A stretch of 64,000 nucleotides of DNA from Eleftheria terrae (GTDB taxonomy: Bacteria; Pseudomonadota; Gammaproteobacteria; Burkholderiales; Burkholderiaceae_C): contig NZ_CP106951.1 in NCBI RefSeq assembly GCF_030419005.1, forward strand, positions 372,001-436,000. The letters are read 5' to 3'. A program made the translations under genes and the position numbers. Below are positions 17,397 to 27,394 of the stretch, one piece after another (the first letter of the stretch is position 1; each line of letters begins with the position of its first letter). The notes under the pieces are model-generated. The model searched no databases and was not told the DNA's origin. It worked only from the letters and a program-made list of their open reading frames with translations.

Positions 17397-17416
17397 GCGC
17401 GCGGCACCCGCGGCCG

Positions 17417-17440
17417 CCCCGGATCGGCGAAAATCCGGGG
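17417..17440 (+). promoter_or_regulatory. Hairpin and -10-like box directly before rimO
   Basis: CCCCGGAT and ATCCGGGG form a perfect 8-bp stem with an 8-base loop, ending one base before the rimO ATG. Within it GAAAAT (17429-17434) is followed by 7 bases and then the ATG, the spacing expected of a -10 box for a leaderless transcript. It could instead be a terminator-like structure after phaR, but no T-run follows. Confidence 0.4.
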
Positions 17441-17441
17441 C

Positions 17442-18842
17442 ATGACACAAGATACAGCACCGGCCGGCCTGTCCCCCACGGCAGCAGCGGCCCCCAAGAT
17501 CGGCTTCGTCAGCCTGGGTTGCCCCAAGGCGCTGACCGACTCCGAACTGATCCTCACGCAGCTGCGGGCCGAAGGCTACGAGACCTCCAAGACCTTCCAG
17601 GGCGCCGACCTGGTGATCGTCAACACCTGCGGCTTCATCGATGACGCCGTCAAGGAAAGCCTGGACACCATCGGCGAGGCCCTGGCCGACAACGGCAAGG
17701 TGATCGTCACCGGCTGCCTGGGCGCCAAGGCGGGCGAGGGCGGCGGCAACCTGGTGCGCCAGGTGCACCCGAAGGTGCTGGCCGTGACCGGCCCGCATGC
17801 CACCGACGAGGTGATGGACGCCGTGCACCTGCACGTGCCCAAGCCGCACGACCCTTTCGTGGACCTGGTGCCGGCCGCTGGCGTCAAGCTCACGCCCAAG
17901 CACTACGCCTACCTGAAGATCAGCGAGGGCTGCAACCACCGCTGCTCCTTCTGCATCATCCCCAGCATGCGCGGCGACCTGGTGTCGCGCCCCATCGGCG
18001 ACGTGCTGGGCGAGGCGCAGCGGCTGTTCGAATCCGGCGTGAAGGAGCTGCTGGTGATCAGCCAGGACACCAGTGCCTACGGCGTCGACGTGAAATACCG
18101 CACGGGTTTCTGGGATGGCAAGCCGGTCAAGACCCGTCTGCTGGACATGGTGCAGGCGCTGGGCGAGCTGGGCGAGCGCTACGGCGCCTGGGTGCGGCTG
18201 CACTATGTCTATCCCTATCCCCACGTGGACGAGATCCTGCCGCTGATGGCCGAGGGCAAGGTGCTGCCCTACCTGGATGTGCCCTTCCAGCATGCTCACC
18301 CGGACGTGCTCAAGCGCATGAAGCGGCCGGCCAACGGCGAGAGGAACCTGGAGCGCATCCAGCGCTGGCGCGAGATCTGCCCCGAGATCGTGATCCGCAG
18401 CACCTTCATCGCCGGCTTCCCCGGCGAGACGGAGGCCGAGTTCCAGTACCTGCTCGACTTCATGCGCGAGGCGCAGATCGACCGCGCCGGCTGCTTCGCC
18501 TACTCCCCGGTGGAAGGCGCCAGCGCCAACGAGATCCCCGGCGCCCTGCCTGACGAGGTGCGCAACGAGCGGCGCGCCCGCTTCATGGCGGTGGCCGAGG
18601 AAGTATCAGCCGCCAAGCTGCAGCGCCGGGTCGGCGCCACCATGCAGGTGCTGGTCGATTCCGCGCCGGCGCTGGGGCGCAAGGGCGGCCTGGGCCGCAG
18701 CTATGCCGATGCACCGGAGATCGACGGCACCGTGCGGCTGCTGCCGCCCGAGAAGGCGTCCAAGACGCTCAAGGTGGGCGAGTTCACGCGCGCCCGCATC
18801 GTGGCGGCCGAAGGCCACGACCTGATCGCCCAGCCCATCTGA
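17442..18842 (+). CDS. rimO: Ribosomal protein S12 methylthiotransferase RimO
   Basis: Radical SAM enzyme that methylthiolates an aspartate of ribosomal protein S12 (Asp89 in E. coli). 466 residues: N-terminal UPF0004/MTTase domain with the three cluster cysteines (Cys27 in [10 protein letters not shown], Cys63 in VNTCGF, Cys92 in TGCLG), radical SAM domain with CNHRCSFC (Cys164, 168, 171) and a C-terminal TRAM domain ([31 protein letters not shown]). The phrase [13 protein letters not shown] after the cluster motif distinguishes RimO from MiaB. It is followed 5 bp later by metC. Confidence 0.97.
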   Translation: MTQDTAPAGLSPTAAAAPKIGFVSLGCPKALTDSELILTQLRAEGYETSKTFQGADLVIVNTCGFIDDAVKESLDTIGEALADNGKVIVTGCLGAKAGEGGGNLVRQVHPKVLAVTGPHATDEVMDAVHLHVPKPHDPFVDLVPAAGVKLTPKHYAYLKISEGCNHRCSFCIIPSMRGDLVSRPIGDVLGEAQRLFESGVKELLVISQDTSAYGVDVKYRTGFWDGKPVKTRLLDMVQALGELGERYGAWVRLHYVYPYPHVDEILPLMAEGKVLPYLDVPFQHAHPDVLKRMKRPANGERNLERIQRWREICPEIVIRSTFIAGFPGETEAEFQYLLDFMREAQIDRAGCFAYSPVEGASANEIPGALPDEVRNERRARFMAVAEEVSAAKLQRRVGATMQVLVDSAPALGRKGGLGRSYADAPEIDGTVRLLPPEKASKTLKVGEFTRARIVAAEGHDLIAQPI

Positions 18843-18847
18843 GGACC

Positions 18848-20062
18848 ATGAGCGACACGCCCCGCCCCGAGCCCGCCACCGTGCCGACCAGCACCGAACT
18901 GATCCACCATCCCTATGTGCCGCCGCCTGGCTTCCAGGCGGTGGTGCCCGCGGTGCACAAGGCCTCGACGGTGGTCTTCCCGAACGTCGCGGCGATGCGC
19001 TCGCGCACCTGGCGCGACAAGTCGGGCTACACCTATGGGCTGCACGGCACGCCGACCAGCTTCATGCTGGAGGAGCGCATCGCCACGCTGGAGGGTGGCC
19101 GGCACACGCTGCTCGCGCCCAGCGGCCTGGCCGCCTTGCTGCTGGTGAACGTGGCACTGCTCAAGCAGGGCGACGAGGTGCTGATCCCCGACAACGGCTA
19201 CGGGCCGGCCAAGGAGCTGGCCCGCCACGAGCTGGCCGGTTGGGGCATCCGCCACCGCTTCTACGACCCGATGCTGTCGGGCGAGGCGCTGGCGGGCCTG
19301 ATCGGTGAGCACACCCGGCTGCTGTGGCTGGAAGCGCCCGGCTCGGTGACGATGGAGTTTCCCGACCTGTCGGCATTGGTGGCGGCCGCCCGGCAGCGCG
19401 GCGTGCTATGCGCGCTCGACAACACCTGGGGCGCCGGCCTCGCCTTCAATCCGTTCGCATTGCCGGGCGGGCAGGGCGTGGACGTGTCGGTGCAGGCGCT
19501 GACCAAGTACCCTTCGGGCGGCGGCGACGTGCTGATGGGCTCGGCCACCACCCGCGACGAGGCGGTGCACCAGCGGCTGCAGCTCGCGCACATGCGCCTG
19601 GGCCTGGGCGTCGGTGCCAACGACGTCGAGGCGGTGTTGCGCAGCCTGCCGAGCGTGGCTTTGCGCTACGAGGCGCATGACCGCGCGGCGCGCGAGGTGG
19701 CGGCTTTCCTGCAGTCGCGGCCGGAGGTGGTGCAGCTGCTGCATCCGGCCTTCGCCGGCTCGCCCGGCCATGAGCATTGGGCGCGCACCTGCCGGGGGGC
19801 GGCGGGGTTGTTCTCGGTGGTGCTCGACGCGCGCTATCCGGCAGCGCAAGTGGATGCCTTCGTCGACGCGCTGCGCCTGTTCAAGATCGGCTATTCCTGG
19901 GGTGGCCCGGTGAGCCTGGTGGTGCCCTACGACGTACCGAGCATGCGCAGCGCCGGCCGCTGGGCGCATGCGGGCGGCCTGGTGCGCTTCTCGATCGGCC
20001 TGGAACGGCCGGCCGACCTGATCGACGACCTCACGCAAGCGCTCGGCCAGCTGGCCGGGTGA
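18848..20062 (+). CDS. metC: Cystathionine beta-lyase (PLP Cys/Met metabolism family)
   Basis: PLP-dependent lyase that splits cystathionine to homocysteine, pyruvate and ammonia in methionine synthesis. 404 residues of the Cys/Met metabolism fold: YTYGLHGTPTSFMLEERIATLEG (shown only in part: YGLHGTPT, LEERIATLEG), APSGLAALLLVNVALLKQGD, DNTWGAGLAFNPF, and the Schiff-base lysine Lys220 in ALTKYPSGGGDVLMGS. The start ATG is 5 bp after rimO, so the two are probably co-transcribed. Family members can be beta- or gamma-lyases; the beta-lyase call follows the MetC-like active-site segments. Confidence 0.88.
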   Translation: MSDTPRPEPATVPTSTELIHHPYVPPPGFQAVVPAVHKASTVVFPNVAAMRSRTWRDKSGYTYGLHGTPTSFMLEERIATLEGGRHTLLAPSGLAALLLVNVALLKQGDEVLIPDNGYGPAKELARHELAGWGIRHRFYDPMLSGEALAGLIGEHTRLLWLEAPGSVTMEFPDLSALVAAARQRGVLCALDNTWGAGLAFNPFALPGGQGVDVSVQALTKYPSGGGDVLMGSATTRDEAVHQRLQLAHMRLGLGVGANDVEAVLRSLPSVALRYEAHDRAAREVAAFLQSRPEVVQLLHPAFAGSPGHEHWARTCRGAAGLFSVVLDARYPAAQVDAFVDALRLFKIGYSWGGPVSLVVPYDVPSMRSAGRWAHAGGLVRFSIGLERPADLIDDLTQALGQLAG

Positions 20063-20156
20063 GGGGGCCGCCCCTGGCGGGGCAGCAGGGAATGCGGGGA
20101 GTGCACAGCGGCGCGGACGGCCTCGCGGCGTAGAGCGTCGGCGGTCGCCGACCGGC

Positions 20157-20624
20157 TCACTCCTTGTTCGGGTTCGACGACACCTTGTGCCGCATCAGGC
20201 GGCCCTTCTCGCGCTCCCAGTCGCGCTTCTTCTCGGTCTCGCGCTTGTCGTGCTGGGCCTTGCCCTTGGCCAGGGCGATCTCGGCCTTCACGCGGCCGGC
20301 CTTGTAGTGCAGGTCCAGCGGCACCAGGGTGTAGCCCTTTTGCTCGACCTTGCCGATCAGCCGGCGGATCTCGTCCTTGTGCATCAGCAGCTTCTTCGTG
20401 CGGTCGGCCTCGGGGCGCACATGGGTGGAGGCCGAACGCAGTGCATTGATGCGGCAGCCAATCAGGTACAGCTCGCCGTCGCGGATGACGACATAGCCGT
20501 CGGTCAGCTGCACCTGCCCGCTGCGGATGGCCTTGACCTCCCAGCCTTCGAGCACCACGCCGGTCTCGTGGCGTTCCTCGATGTGATAGTCGAAGCGGGC
20601 TTTCCTGTTTTCTGCGATGGTCAT
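20157..20624 (-). CDS. smpB: SsrA-binding protein SmpB
   Basis: tmRNA partner in trans-translation that rescues stalled ribosomes. 155 residues with the usual N-terminus [20 protein letters not shown], then [30 protein letters not shown] and the basic C-terminal tail ([19 protein letters not shown]) that enters the decoding channel. It is convergent with metC and divergent from ratA, the common order in betaproteobacteria. No ssrA gene is in the window. Confidence 0.97.
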   Translation of the reverse strand: MTIAENRKARFDYHIEERHETGVVLEGWEVKAIRSGQVQLTDGYVVIRDGELYLIGCRINALRSASTHVRPEADRTKKLLMHKDEIRRLIGKVEQKGYTLVPLDLHYKAGRVKAEIALAKGKAQHDKRETEKKRDWEREKGRLMRHKVSSNPNKE

Positions 20625-20630
20625 CGTTCG

Positions 20631-20636
20631 ATTATC
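20631..20636 (-). promoter_or_regulatory. -10 box of smpB, leaderless architecture
   Basis: On the minus strand GATAAT is followed by only 6 bases (CGAACG) before the smpB ATG at 20624. A start of transcription 6-7 bases after a -10 box would fall on the start codon itself. No ribosome-binding site precedes the ATG. Confidence 0.6.
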
Positions 20637-20664
20637 GGGTGAATGGCGGCAGGGGCGCCCGCCC

Positions 20665-20670
20665 TACAAT
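20665..20670 (+). promoter_or_regulatory. -10 box of ratA, near-leaderless architecture
   Basis: TACAAT is followed by 11 bases and then the ratA ATG at 20682, so the leader would be about 4-6 nt with no room for a ribosome-binding site. The -35 region is not recognisable. It lies back to back with the smpB promoter, 28 bases away. Confidence 0.55.
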
Positions 20671-20681
20671 CCCTGCATTCT

Positions 20682-21134
20682 ATGAAGCACGTCAAGAAGT
20701 CCGTCCTGCTCTGGTATTCGGCGCAGGAGATCTACGACCTGGTCACCCGCGTCACCGACTACCCGCAGTTCCTGCCCTGGTGCGAGAAGGCCGAGGTCCT
20801 GGCCCAGACGCCGCAGGGCATGACGGCCCGCCTGACACTCGCCTACGCCGGCATGCGCCACGCCTTCACCACCGAGAACACCCATGTGCCCGGCGAGCTG
20901 GTGGTGGTGAAGCTGGTCGACGGCCCGTTCTCGCTGCTGGAAGGCAACTGGCGCTTCAACACCCTGGGCAGCGGCACATCGGGCCCGCCGGCCTGCAAGG
21001 TCGAGCTGGACCTGCGCTACGCCTTCTCCAGCGGCGCGCTGTCGGCGCTGGTCAGCCCGGTGTTCGACCGCATCGCCAACACGCTGGTGGACTCCTTCGT
21101 GCGGCGTGCCGAGCAGGTCTATGGCGTGCGCTGA
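20682..21134 (+). CDS. ratA: RatA family protein (ribosome association / coenzyme Q-binding START fold)
   Basis: SRPBCC/START-fold protein, 150 residues, of the RatA/Coq10-like family. E. coli RatA was described as inhibiting subunit association, while Coq10 homologues bind ubiquinone; which applies here is not visible. Family landmarks are YSAQEIYDLVTRVTDYPQFL, PWCEKAEVL and the C-terminal FDRIANTLVDSFVRRAEQVYG. The ATG at 20682 is chosen because MKHVKKSVLLWYS is the family N-terminus; an in-frame ATG at 20643 would lie upstream of the -10 box. It overlaps rnfH by 14 bp. Confidence 0.9.
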   Translation: MKHVKKSVLLWYSAQEIYDLVTRVTDYPQFLPWCEKAEVLAQTPQGMTARLTLAYAGMRHAFTTENTHVPGELVVVKLVDGPFSLLEGNWRFNTLGSGTSGPPACKVELDLRYAFSSGALSALVSPVFDRIANTLVDSFVRRAEQVYGVR

Positions 21135-21432
21135 GGGCGCTGCCCCCTGCCGTGTCGAGGTGGCATGGGCCGCCGGCCCCGGCCAAGCCGAGGTGGTGGC
21201 GGTGGAGGTCGCACCGGGTTCGACGGTACTGCATGTCCTGCGCGCCAGCGGCATGCTGGCGCGGCATCCCGAGATCGATCTGGCCACGCAGCGCGTCGGC
21301 ATCTGGGGCCGCTTGCGCAGCCTGAGCGATCCGGTGCGCGACCGCGACCGCATCGAGATCTATCGCGCCCTCAAGGTCGACCCGAAGGAGGCGCGGCGGC
21401 TGCGCTATCGCGGCCAGCGCAAGGCGGGTTGA
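21121..21432 (+). CDS. rnfH: RnfH family ubiquitin-like protein (UPF0125)
   Basis: Small beta-grasp (ubiquitin-like) protein, 103 residues, usually encoded directly after ratA. Landmarks are CRVEVAWAAGPGQAEVVAV at the start, SGMLARHPEIDL, VGIWGRL and VRDRDRIEIYRALKVDPKEA near the end. The ATG at 21121 sits inside the ratA 3' end, giving a 14-bp overlap and likely translational coupling. Function is unknown; the name comes from association with rnf genes in other bacteria. Confidence 0.9.
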   Translation: MACAEGAAPCRVEVAWAAGPGQAEVVAVEVAPGSTVLHVLRASGMLARHPEIDLATQRVGIWGRLRSLSDPVRDRDRIEIYRALKVDPKEARRLRYRGQRKAG

Positions 21433-21506
21433 CCGGGCAGGTTGGAAGAGATGCGGTTGGCGGGGCGGGCAGCCAGGCGGCAAGACGGCCTGCTGCCGGG
21501 CGGTAC

Positions 21507-21527
21507 GCCGGGGCACGGTGCCCCGGC
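21507..21527. terminator. Hairpin between convergent rnfH and DUF4124 genes
   Basis: A perfect 9-bp stem (GCCGGGGCA/TGCCCCGGC, loop CGG) lies in the 103-bp gap between two facing stops (21432 and 21536). The position suits a two-way terminator, but neither side has a T-run. Confidence 0.5.
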
Positions 21528-21535
21528 AGCCCGGG

Positions 21536-22057
21536 TCACTTGCAGTCGCTGGCGATGACCTGCTTGACCCGTGCCGCTTCCTTGGAGCGCGCCGCATCGT
21601 CGAGGATCTCGCGCTCGCCCTTTTCGTTGGTGCGGGCGATGCGCATGCCGTTGTCCAGGCTCTGCTGGTAGCTCCTGGCCCGCGCGCAGTTCTCGGCGCG
21701 CGCCTTGGCCACGCGTTCTTCCTCGGCCTTGAGCTTGGCTTCCTGCTCCTGGGCGGCCTTCTTGCGGCGCTCTTCCAGTTCCTTGTCGACGCCACTCGGG
21801 GCGGAGCCGGCCGGCAGCGCCGCATCGGCGGCCGACGTGGCGGCGGAGGCCGGCAGCGGGGGCGGCGCCACCGCGGCGCCGCGCGGGCGTTGCAGGATGT
21901 CCTTGTCGGCCACCGTGGCCGGCGGCGGACGGTCGCTGTACTGCACCTTGCCCGTGGCGTCCCGCCACTTCCATTGGGCGGCAGCGGGCAGGGCGGCGCC
22001 AAGGCCGATGCATACACCCAGGGCCGCGGTCACCAAACGAAGCGAGACATTTTTCAT
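21536..22057 (-). CDS. DUF4124 domain envelope protein
   Basis: Exported protein of unknown function, 173 residues. A signal peptide (MKNVSLRLVTAALGVCIG, cleavage probably after AAA before QWKW) is followed by the DUF4124 signature WKWRDATGKVQYSDRPPP. Then come an Ala/Pro linker and a charged, Lys/Glu-rich helix (DKELEERRKKAAQEQEAKL), likely a coiled coil, ending with a Cys pair (ENCARA and ASDCK) that could form a disulfide. The start at 22057 was chosen for the signal peptide. It is divergent from guaB, and its role is not inferable from its neighbours. Confidence 0.85.
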   Translation of the reverse strand: MKNVSLRLVTAALGVCIGLGAALPAAAQWKWRDATGKVQYSDRPPPATVADKDILQRPRGAAVAPPPLPASAATSAADAALPAGSAPSGVDKELEERRKKAAQEQEAKLKAEEERVAKARAENCARARSYQQSLDNGMRIARTNEKGEREILDDAARSKEAARVKQVIASDCK

Positions 22058-22164
22058 GCGGCGCAGTTTAGCGGCCGGTGCAGTGCCGACCAAGTGCCGG
22101 GCGCGCCAACGGCTGCCTTGTCCGTGACCAATCGCACGATGCCGCAAGAAGCTACTTGCGGTGA

Positions 22165-23697
<1,533 letters not shown>

Positions 23698-23728
23698 GCG
23701 ACCTGGAGCAAGACAGCCCTCCGACCCA

Positions 23729-23760
23729 GGCAGCACCCGGTGCTGCCTTTTCCGTTTTTT
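23729..23760 (+). terminator. Intrinsic terminator between guaB and guaA
   Basis: GGCAGCAC and GTGCTGCC form a perfect 8-bp stem with a CCG loop. The right arm is followed by TTTT, CCG and TTTTTT. It ends 14 bp before the guaA GTG. As written it should end guaB transcripts, or act as a partial terminator that sets the guaB:guaA ratio. Confidence 0.85.
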
Positions 23761-23774
23761 GAACAGGCCCGACC

Positions 23775-25358
<1,584 letters not shown>

Positions 25359-25518
25359 GGGCGGCTGCCACCGCCTGCCACCCGTCGTGCCCGCTGCTGC
25401 GGCGGGCTGGCGGGGCCGGGCGGTGGCGCTGCCCCGGTGCCGCGGGCCTGCCGTGAGGCGTGATTCCGCGGGCGCCGGCCCTGTCCTCCGACCCACCTCC
25501 TGAAGATCGATTGCCGCG

Positions 25519-25743
25519 ATGCGTCCCCTGTTCACCTTTGTGGCCTTGCTGATCGTGCTGGCGCTGTCCGGCCTGCTGGCGCGCAAGCAACTTGCCGCCG
25601 CCCAGCTCGACAGCGTGCCGACGGTCGCGTCCGACCGGCCCGGCATGCCGGCCAGCGAGCCGCTGGGCCAGCAGCTGCAGCAATTCCAGCAACAGCTCGA
25701 CCAGGCGGTGCTGCAGGCGCCGCGCCGCAGCGAAGACGAGTGA
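25519..25743 (+). CDS. Small single-pass membrane protein, unknown
   Basis: A 74-residue product with an N-terminal hydrophobic helix (LFTFVALLIVLALSGLLA) followed by a polar, Gln-rich periplasmic or cytoplasmic tail (GQQLQQFQQQLDQAV, likely helical). It starts at ATG 25519, 160 bp after guaA, and ends 10 bp before tadA, in the same direction. I do not recognise a named family. The operon-like spacing with tadA and the clean membrane segment make it probably real. Confidence 0.65.
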   Translation: MRPLFTFVALLIVLALSGLLARKQLAAAQLDSVPTVASDRPGMPASEPLGQQLQQFQQQLDQAVLQAPRRSEDE

Positions 25744-25753
25744 GCCCCTTGCC

Positions 25754-26365
25754 ATGAGCGCCACCCTTCCGCCTGCCTCCGCCGCCGACATCACCCCCAC
25801 CGACGAGTACGCGATGCGCCTGGCGCTGGACCAGGCGCAGAACGCCTGGCTGGTGGGCGAGGTGCCGGTGGGCGCGGTCATCATGAGCGGCGGCAAGGTG
25901 GTGGCCACCGGCTACAACCGCCCGATCACCGAGCACGACCCGACCGCCCATGCCGAGATCGTGGCGCTGCGCCATGCGGCCCAGCTGCTGGGCAACTACC
26001 GGCTGCCCGAATGCGAGCTCTACGTGACGCTGGAGCCCTGCGCGATGTGCGCCATGGCGCTGATGCATGCGCGCTTCAAGCGGGTGGTGTTCGGCGCGGC
26101 CGATCCCAAGACCGGCGCCGCCGGCTCGGTGGTGGACCTGTTCGGCCAGCGCCAGCTCAACCACCACACGGTGGTGCAGGGCGGCGTGCTGGCCGAGGCC
26201 TGCGGCCAGCTGCTGCGCGACTTCTTTGCCGAGCGCCGGGCCTTGCACCGCAGCCGCCGCAGCATGGTGCTGACGCCGCCCACCTTTGACGACCTGACGC
26301 CGCCGGCCGAGCCCATTCCGACCGGCGACGCCAGCGAACTGCCCGACCCGGAGAACAAGTTTTGA
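25754..26365 (+). CDS. tadA: tRNA-specific adenosine deaminase TadA
   Basis: Deaminates adenosine to inosine at the wobble base of tRNA-Arg(ACG). 203 residues from ATG 25754. The zinc site reads PTAHAEIVALRHA (catalytic Glu) and TLEPCAMCAMALMHARF, and the family phrase FGAADPKTGAAGSV follows. A C-terminal extension of about 40 residues (PTFDDLTPPAEPIPTGDA region) exceeds the E. coli length and is common in betaproteobacteria. Its stop overlaps the TTG start of the carboxypeptidase gene (TTGA). Confidence 0.95.
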   Translation: MSATLPPASAADITPTDEYAMRLALDQAQNAWLVGEVPVGAVIMSGGKVVATGYNRPITEHDPTAHAEIVALRHAAQLLGNYRLPECELYVTLEPCAMCAMALMHARFKRVVFGAADPKTGAAGSVVDLFGQRQLNHHTVVQGGVLAEACGQLLRDFFAERRALHRSRRSMVLTPPTFDDLTPPAEPIPTGDASELPDPENKF

Positions 26366-27336
26366 CCGCCCCTGCCGCCGCCGCACACGACGCCGCGCAC
26401 CACCATTGCGACGACGAACACTGCCACCACCACCATCACGAGGGGCCGATGACGCTGACCATCTTCGCCCCCTCGGGCGTGGTGGCCCAGCCGGCCGCGC
26501 TGAAGCTGGCGGTCAAGCGGCTGCGGGCGCAGGGCGTCGAGGCGTCGCTGGACGCCTCGGCCACCGCCCGGCAACAGCGCTTCGCGGGCGATGACGACAC
26601 CCGGCTGGAGGCCATCCACCGAGTGGCACGCAGCGGCGTGTCGATCGCGCTGGCGGCGCGCGGCGGCTATGGCCTGACGCGGCTGCTCGACCGCATCGAT
26701 TACGCGTTGCTGGCGCAGAGCATCGAGTCCGGCACGCGCTGGGTCGGGCACAGCGACTTCACCGCGCTGCAGCTGGCGCTGCTGGCCCGTCACAAGGGCG
26801 CCGTCACCCATGCCGGCCCGCTCGCCGGCTACGACTTCGGCGGCGAGGCGGTGGACGAGGTGACCGAGGCCTGCTTCCTGGAAGCCATGCGCGGCGAGCT
26901 GGAGGCGGTGGGCTTCCGCACCGAGGCCGGCTTCGACGGCCTGGACACGCGTGGCACGCTGTGGGGCGGCAACCTCTGCATGGTGGGCTCCTTGCTCGGC
27001 ACGCCGCACTGGCCCCGCATCAAGGGCGGCATCCTGTTCCTGGAAGACGTCAACGAGCACCCGTACCGGATCGAGCGCACCCTGTTGCAGTTGCACCAGG
27101 CCGGGGTGCTGGATGCACAGAAGGCCATCGTGCTGGGGCACTTCACCGACTACAAACCCTCGCCGCTGGACCGCGGCTACACGCTGAAGAGCGTCGTCAC
27201 GCACCTGCGCAGCCTGACCCGCACGCCCATCCTGACCGGGCTGCCCTTCGGCCATGTACCGACCAAGGTCACCTTGCCGGTGGGCGCCAAGGTGCAGCTG
27301 GTGGTGCAGGGGCGCGAGGTCTTCATGGCCTGGTAG
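26362..27336 (+). CDS. ldcA: LD-carboxypeptidase (peptidase S66) with His-rich N-terminus
   Basis: Cytoplasmic serine carboxypeptidase that removes the terminal D-Ala from murein tetrapeptides during cell wall recycling. 324 residues from TTG 26362 (overlapping tadA); a shorter start is ATG 26449 preceded by AGGGG. S66 features are TIFAPSGVVAQPAALKLAV, ALAARGGYGLTRLLDRIDY and the nucleophile-containing VGHSDFTALQ (Ser131 from the long start), with the later HFTDYKPS segment. The first 28 residues in the long form are crowded with His, Asp and Cys (HDAAHHHCDDEHCHHHHHEG), suggestive of metal binding. If the ATG is the true start, that stretch is untranslated. Confidence 0.88.
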   Translation: MTAPAAAAHDAAHHHCDDEHCHHHHHEGPMTLTIFAPSGVVAQPAALKLAVKRLRAQGVEASLDASATARQQRFAGDDDTRLEAIHRVARSGVSIALAARGGYGLTRLLDRIDYALLAQSIESGTRWVGHSDFTALQLALLARHKGAVTHAGPLAGYDFGGEAVDEVTEACFLEAMRGELEAVGFRTEAGFDGLDTRGTLWGGNLCMVGSLLGTPHWPRIKGGILFLEDVNEHPYRIERTLLQLHQAGVLDAQKAIVLGHFTDYKPSPLDRGYTLKSVVTHLRSLTRTPILTGLPFGHVPTKVTLPVGAKVQLVVQGREVFMAW

Positions 27337-27394
27337 GGAAGTTGCATGGCATCCTCGCTTCAGGGCCGCCGAGCCCTTGCCGAGGAGGATGCTC

